Made by a program: the position numbers and the translations under genes
In this document: piece by piece, positions 6,225-9,808 of the stretch
Numbering within the stretch: the first letter of the stretch is position 1
Layout: each line of letters begins with the position of its first letter
The notes under the pieces: model-generated
The model's input: only the letters and a program-made list of their open reading frames with translations
Database searches by the model: none
Told to the model about the DNA's origin: nothing
NCBI GenBank assembly: GCA_017561615.1
Contig: JAFZBT010000034.1
Location: 1 to 9,808 of the forward strand
DNA: 9,808 nt
Source of the DNA: Erysipelotrichaceae bacterium
Lineage (GTDB): Bacteria; Bacillota_I; Bacilli_A; Erysipelotrichales; Erysipelotrichaceae
Reading direction: 5' to 3'

Positions 6225-8570
6225 ATGAAAAGAACAAAATTATTAGTAGTACTGTTATCAATCTTCATGGTTATCGGACTGGTTACCCTGCCTTCAAAGG
6301 CAGCTACCACGCTCAATACCGACATTGACGTTGTCAAGACTTGGGACGATAACAATAATGAGGACGGAACCCGCCCTGAGAGCATCACTGTGTATCTGAA
6401 GAATGGTGACAAGACGGTTCAGACCATCACCATTTCTGAAAACGCAGATCATGAGTGGAAGGGCAAGTTCACAGACGTACCTGTCTACGACAGCAGCACA
6501 GGCAAGGTCATCAATTATACGGTTGAGGAAGCGCCCGTAAAGGACTATTCCACATCGTATAAACAGGGTGATGTTGTATACGTCTATAAGTATCCGACAA
6601 ACATCTATACCGGAACTTATGACATGGATCCTGTGGGCGCCGAAACCGTTGATGTTACCAACGGCTCTGGCAGCTGGAAGATCAATCAGGGTGTCAACAC
6701 CGATACCATCGTTGCTCCGGGCGTCAAGTTCAATGAGCTGCTGATCAGCAAGGCAACCTTTACTGAGTATGATGCTTCCGGAAAGGAAGTTACCGATGAC
6801 GCTGACAGACAGTTCAAGGTTGAAAGCGACGGCATCTATTACTATCCGACCATTGCTTCTTCAACGATCAGCAATGTTACTTCGGATCACTACTTCACCG
6901 TTACCTTCCCGAACGGCGCAACCATGCTGGATAAGGATAACTACGGTGAGAAGAGAGACGTCACTCTGACGGTTTCCAACGTTGATCTGATCAAGACCAA
7001 GTCCGGAAACAAGATGCGTATCCTGCTGAACAATCCGGATAACGATGACGCTCTTGAAGTTGGACCGGTTGATTACCCCCACAGCATTGGCGGCGTCTCC
7101 ATCGACATCAACGTCAAGATTGATGGAGCTACTTCCGGCAACATGGTCCTTCCGTTTGTCGACATCGACATCGTTGGTCAGTCCGGTGACCCGAGAATCG
7201 AAACAGTCATGCTCAGCGAGGGAATTGAAAAGACCATCCATACTGTCAAACTGACTTCTACTGATCCTACTGCGGTAAAGTATACTCAGTTTGAGGTAAA
7301 GGGCGGAAAGCTGCATGCCTTTGCCACCGGCAAGGACTATGACACCTTCCAGAGCGGTTTCGTCGGTATCGCCGACCTGAGCGCCAGCGGATTCGATATC
7401 GGCTGGATGGGAACCAGATGCTCAACTGTCATCTTCGGCGAGATCGTCCCGATGCTGCTGAAGTGCACCGTTGACGAGCTGATCGAAGGCGGCGTTGGCG
7501 GAACCATTTCCGAACAGGGCGACTGGAGAAGCAGAGCCTATGGCGAAGCTAAGGTCATCACCTGCACACCGGATGAACTCTATCACATCAGCCACCTGAG
7601 CGTTGACGGAGTTGAGATCAAGATTGAAAACTTCGATGCCAACGGCTATCAGGCAGTTCCGGAAGTCGGCTGGACTAAGGAACTTAACACCGGCAAGGAA
7701 ACCGGCGTCAAGGCCTATCAGAAGGCTAACGGTGTCGTAGACATCTATCTGCCGATTCAGTATTATGCTGTAAATGATGCTGAACCGTCAGGCCGTGTTG
7801 ACCACTGGATCGACGTATCCTATGAAACCAACGGTACGGTAACCAGTTATGAGATCATCAACAAGCAGGTCGTTGACTACATCGATTTAGTCGGAACCAA
7901 GACCTGGTATGATATCCTCGCTCAGCATGACAACGAATCACTTGTTAAGCTGGATCTGTATCAGATAGATGCTGACGGCAAGGAAACCAAGCTGAATGTC
8001 GAACCTGTATGGGACGGCGATACATACACCTTCAAGAAACTGGTTGAAACCGATGCTGAAGGCAACAAGTATACTTACCGTGTTGAAGAACAGCCGATCG
8101 ACGGTTACAGAACCATCTACAGCGGCAAGGGCGACAAGGACATCACCAACATTGCCATCGCTGACATTGAGGTCATTAAGTACTGGGATGACAACTATGA
8201 TGAAAACCAGGTACGTCCTGACAGCATTGAAGTCACCCTGCTGCGTGACGGCGAAGTTGTCGAAGACATGGAAGATGCTGTAGTCGAGCTTACGGCCACT
8301 GACGGTTGGACTTACACATGGAAGAATCTGTCATTATACGACGATAAGGGTCATGAATATATCTGGTCCGTAAAAGAAGCCAATATTCCGAACTATGAGC
8401 TTTCTGAAACGACATCGATCCAGACCACCCTGACGATTACTAACAAATACGTACCTGTTCCGGTGACCGGTGATTCCTACACCAAGTTCTACGTCGGAGC
8501 CGGCATGACTGTAATCGGTCTGCTGGGAATGATCTACGTAGTAATGAAGAGAAAGATCGCCAACAACTAA
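6225..8570 (+). CDS. Secreted, cell-wall-anchored Cna-B domain surface protein (putative adhesin)
   Basis: A 781-residue protein. Residues 1-26 are a signal peptide: basic MKRTK, a hydrophobic core, and a likely cut after SKA. A Cna-B domain follows at about 33-128, with candidate isopeptide residues K38, E102 and N126. A central region, about 129-550, holds a divergent InlB B-repeat-like stretch at 424-465 (GGTIS near its start, then CTPDELYHI and VDGVEI) and three cysteines (C399, C414, C447); the rest I cannot assign. Two further Cna-B domains are at about 551-645 (K559, E622, N642) and 646-742 (K652, E718, N740). The end has a sorting signal VPVTGD (745-750), a membrane helix about 756-774, and the tail KRKIANN. 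Such proteins are linked to peptidoglycan by sortase and usually mediate adhesion; the ligand is unknown. No sortase gene is in the window. Base composition is visibly more AT-rich than the neighbours. Monocistronic, with its own promoter and terminator. Confidence 0.88.
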   Translation: MKRTKLLVVLLSIFMVIGLVTLPSKAATTLNTDIDVVKTWDDNNNEDGTRPESITVYLKNGDKTVQTITISENADHEWKGKFTDVPVYDSSTGKVINYTVEEAPVKDYSTSYKQGDVVYVYKYPTNIYTGTYDMDPVGAETVDVTNGSGSWKINQGVNTDTIVAPGVKFNELLISKATFTEYDASGKEVTDDADRQFKVESDGIYYYPTIASSTISNVTSDHYFTVTFPNGATMLDKDNYGEKRDVTLTVSNVDLIKTKSGNKMRILLNNPDNDDALEVGPVDYPHSIGGVSIDINVKIDGATSGNMVLPFVDIDIVGQSGDPRIETVMLSEGIEKTIHTVKLTSTDPTAVKYTQFEVKGGKLHAFATGKDYDTFQSGFVGIADLSASGFDIGWMGTRCSTVIFGEIVPMLLKCTVDELIEGGVGGTISEQGDWRSRAYGEAKVITCTPDELYHISHLSVDGVEIKIENFDANGYQAVPEVGWTKELNTGKETGVKAYQKANGVVDIYLPIQYYAVNDAEPSGRVDHWIDVSYETNGTVTSYEIINKQVVDYIDLVGTKTWYDILAQHDNESLVKLDLYQIDADGKETKLNVEPVWDGDTYTFKKLVETDAEGNKYTYRVEEQPIDGYRTIYSGKGDKDITNIAIADIEVIKYWDDNYDENQVRPDSIEVTLLRDGEVVEDMEDAVVELTATDGWTYTWKNLSLYDDKGHEYIWSVKEANIPNYELSETTSIQTTLTITNKYVPVPVTGDSYTKFYVGAGMTVIGLLGMIYVVMKRKIANN

Positions 8571-8594
8571 CATACTGAAACCTTAGAATATGAG

Positions 8595-8637
8595 AAAGAG
8601 GATTTGCAAAGGCGAATCCTCTTTTGTTTTATTCTTT
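8595..8637 (+). terminator. Rho-independent terminator after the surface protein gene
   Basis: AAAGAGGATT (8595-8604) pairs perfectly with AATCCTCTTT (8615-8624); three more pairs, one of them T-G, can extend the stem inward to an AAAG loop. A T-rich tail runs to 8637. The gene's stop codon is 24 bases upstream. Confidence 0.92.
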
Positions 8638-8678
8638 TCATTTGATGGCATGTTATGGTGAAACATAGGAAAGTATTC

Positions 8679-8684
8679 TATAAT
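8679..8684 (+). promoter_or_regulatory. -10 box of the flavin reductase / exonuclease III unit
   Basis: A perfect TATAAT with no convincing -35 at 16-18 bp. Initiation near 8691 would give a leader of about 90 bases before the ATG at 8782, long enough for the hairpin at 8729-8742. An in-frame ATG at 8683 overlaps this -10 box and so cannot be the translation start on this transcript. Confidence 0.55.
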
Positions 8685-8722
8685 GAAAGTAACATCTAAG
8701 TACAACATAATTAAGATATCAT

Positions 8723-8748
8723 GCAATGCCGGGGAAACCCGGGTATGC
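8723..8748 (+). other. GNRA-capped hairpin in the 5' leader of the flavin reductase gene
   Basis: CCGGG (8729-8733), a GAAA tetraloop, and CCCGG (8738-8742) form a GC-only 5-bp stem. Pairing can continue outward through G8728-T8744 and T8727-A8745, with small bulges, to GCA (8723-8725) with TGC (8746-8748). ACATA (8705-8709) could also pair with TATGT (8753-8757) as an outer helix. There is no T tract, so it is not a terminator. I recognise no known riboswitch class. Confidence 0.5.
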
Positions 8749-8781
8749 CGTATATGTGACCAAAAGAAAGAAGGAGACAGC

Positions 8782-9273
8782 ATGAAGGATACCATTAGTA
8801 AGATGTTTGAACTGTTCGACAAGCATTGGGCGCTGGTTACCAGCGGAAACATTGACGACTTCAACACCATGACCGTTTCCTGGGGCTCACTGGGAACGCT
8901 GTGGTCAAAGCCGATCGTCACGGTCTACATCAAGCCATGCCGCTACACTCATCAGTATCTGGAAGCCAATGATCATTTTACCGTCAGCTTCTATGACGAG
9001 AATTACCGGCGTGATCTGGGTCTGCTCGGCAGCACCAGTGGGCGGGACATCGATAAGGTTTCCCGTACGTCCCTGACGCCGGTCAGCTGCGGTGATAGCG
9101 TCAGCTTTGCCGAAGCGAAGGCAACGATCGTATGCCGGAAGATCTACTGGAAGGACTTTGATCAGGCAGTCATTCCCCAGGATGCCATGCAAAGATATTA
9201 CGCCGCTGAAGCTCCTCACACCATGTACATTGGCGAAGTAGAGGATATCATCTTTACCGGAGAAGAAGAATGA
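8782..9273 (+). CDS. Flavin reductase family protein (flavoredoxin-like, FMN-binding split barrel)
   Basis: A 163-residue protein of the flavin reductase/DIM6-NTAB family (PF01613-like). Matching segments are ALVTSGN at 17-23, FNTMTVSWGSLGTLWSKPIVTVYIKPCRYT at 27-56 in which polar residues typically hold FMN phosphate, NDHFTVSFY at 63-71, and LGSTSGRDIDK at 82-92. Members bind FMN and act as NAD(P)H:flavin oxidoreductases or flavoredoxins; the electron donor is unknown here. The frame is open upstream to an ATG at 8683, but 8782 is chosen because AGGAG (8772-8776) lies five bases before it, the extra 33 residues match nothing in the family, and 8683 falls on the -10 box. The stop overlaps the start of exonuclease III (ATGA, 9270-9273), implying translational coupling. 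Confidence 0.85.
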   Translation: MKDTISKMFELFDKHWALVTSGNIDDFNTMTVSWGSLGTLWSKPIVTVYIKPCRYTHQYLEANDHFTVSFYDENYRRDLGLLGSTSGRDIDKVSRTSLTPVSCGDSVSFAEAKATIVCRKIYWKDFDQAVIPQDAMQRYYAAEAPHTMYIGEVEDIIFTGEEE

Positions 9274-9808
9274 AGCTGGTTTCCTGGAATGTCAATGGCT
9301 TAAGAGCTGTCTTAGGCAAGAACTTTCTGGAAGTGTTCAATGGCCTTGACGCTGACATCTTCTGCCTGCAGGAGACCAAATGCCAGCAGGATCAGGTAAG
9401 TCTGGATCTTCCCGGGTATCATCAGTATTTTCATTCAGCCGAGCGGAAAGGCTACAGTTCGACGGCTGTCTTCAGCAGGAAGGAACCGATCAGCATCATG
9501 CTTGATTTTGAGGATAACGGAATCCATCCCCGGGAAGGAAGGGTAATGACACTGGAGTACGACAGCTTCTATCTGGTCAACGCCTATGTTCCCAACAGCA
9601 AGGAGCAGCTGGCTAGGCTGGATTACCGGATGCTGTGGGAAGAAGATCTTCTTAAGCACCTTAATAAGCTGAATGAAAGAAAGCCGGTGATCTACTGCGG
9701 TGATCTCAATGTCGCCCACGAAGAGATCGACATCAAGAATCCGGCTGCCAACCACTTCAGCGCCGGTTTCTCCGATCAGGAAAGAGAAAAGATGACCCAA
9801 TTGCTTAA
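9270..9808 (+). CDS. xth: Exodeoxyribonuclease III (AP endonuclease), 3' end missing
   Basis: The first 179 residues of an exonuclease III/ExoA-type enzyme, truncated by the window end; the family is about 250-260 residues long. Signatures are MKLVSWNVNGLRA at 1-13 (N7), LQETK at 33-37 with metal ligand E35, GYSSTAVFSRK, an NAYVPNS block, and YCGDLNVAHEEIDIKNP, which carries the catalytic D-x-N. The enzyme incises DNA at abasic sites and removes 3'-blocking groups in base excision repair. The ATG overlaps the flavin reductase stop by 4 bp, and the purine-rich end of that gene (GAGAAGAAGA before 9270) serves as ribosome binding site. The final bases TTAA are CTT plus two bases of the next codon, not a stop. 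Confidence 0.93.
   Translation, partial: MKLVSWNVNGLRAVLGKNFLEVFNGLDADIFCLQETKCQQDQVSLDLPGYHQYFHSAERKGYSSTAVFSRKEPISIMLDFEDNGIHPREGRVMTLEYDSFYLVNAYVPNSKEQLARLDYRMLWEEDLLKHLNKLNERKPVIYCGDLNVAHEEIDIKNPAANHFSAGFSDQEREKMTQLL

Noticed and set aside
6590..6602. VYKYPTN as a pilin motif (WxxxVxVYPK) making the surface protein a pilus backbone
   Set aside because: The lysine position after YP is Thr, no upstream Trp fits, and no pilus-class sortase is adjacent; the strand is better explained as the last strand of the first Cna-B domain.
8683..8781. Upstream extension of the flavin reductase frame to an ATG at 8683, containing three cysteines
   Set aside because: That ATG overlaps the TATAAT box and has no ribosome binding site; the 33 extra residues match nothing in the family, while the start at 8782 has a strong site.
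1..9808. CRISPR arrays, insertion sequences, tRNA or rRNA genes, prophage attachment sites
   Set aside because: No regularly spaced repeats, transposase-like frames, terminal inverted repeats or tRNA-like cloverleafs were found on reading both strands.

Overview
The window looks like chromosomal DNA of a low-to-mid-GC Gram-positive bacterium (Bacillota). The evidence is the sortase-type cell-wall anchor on a Cna-B adhesin, AGGAGG-type ribosome binding sites, TATAAT-type -10 boxes, and compact Rho-independent terminators after almost every transcription unit. The gene content (FliB-like CxxxCC protein, SLC45-type sugar MFS carrier, Cna-B surface protein, flavin reductase next to exonuclease III) would suit a gut Erysipelotrichales-like lineage. 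That placement is a guess; no rRNA or marker gene is present.

Layout. (1) Positions 1-1329, minus strand: a phosphodiester glycosidase (NAGPA-domain) protein, followed 18 bp downstream by the first 11 codons of another gene. (2) 1330-1425: a divergent promoter region in which a perfect 7-bp inverted repeat covers the -35 regions proposed for both directions. (3) 1426-2787, plus strand: a GPH/SLC45-type MFS carrier, probably for a sugar or glycoside, ending at a terminator. (4) 2890-4726: a two-gene unit with a FliB-like cysteine-cluster protein, apparently translated from a leaderless or nearly leaderless mRNA, and a calcineurin-like phosphoesterase, closed by a strong terminator. (5) 4760-6060: a monocistronic CPA2-type cation:proton antiporter with an Asp-Asn pair where Asp-Asp is usual. 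(6) 6061-8637: an AT-richer block with a promoter preceded by two 14-bp direct repeats two helical turns apart, then a 781-residue secreted, wall-anchored protein with one N-terminal and two C-terminal Cna-B domains around a central region of about 420 residues that is mostly unassigned. (7) 8679-9808: a structured leader, a flavin reductase-family protein and, overlapping it by 4 bp, exonuclease III, cut off by the window end.

Most of the window is ordinary housekeeping and accessory content, and I do not see a complete undescribed multi-gene system. The points most worth a second look are the LytTR-like paired repeats upstream of the adhesin, the adhesin's unassigned core and VPxTG anchor, the shared palindrome between the glycosidase and the transporter, the leaderless FliB-like gene, the altered Asp pair of the antiporter, and the GNRA-capped hairpin in the flavin reductase/exonuclease leader.
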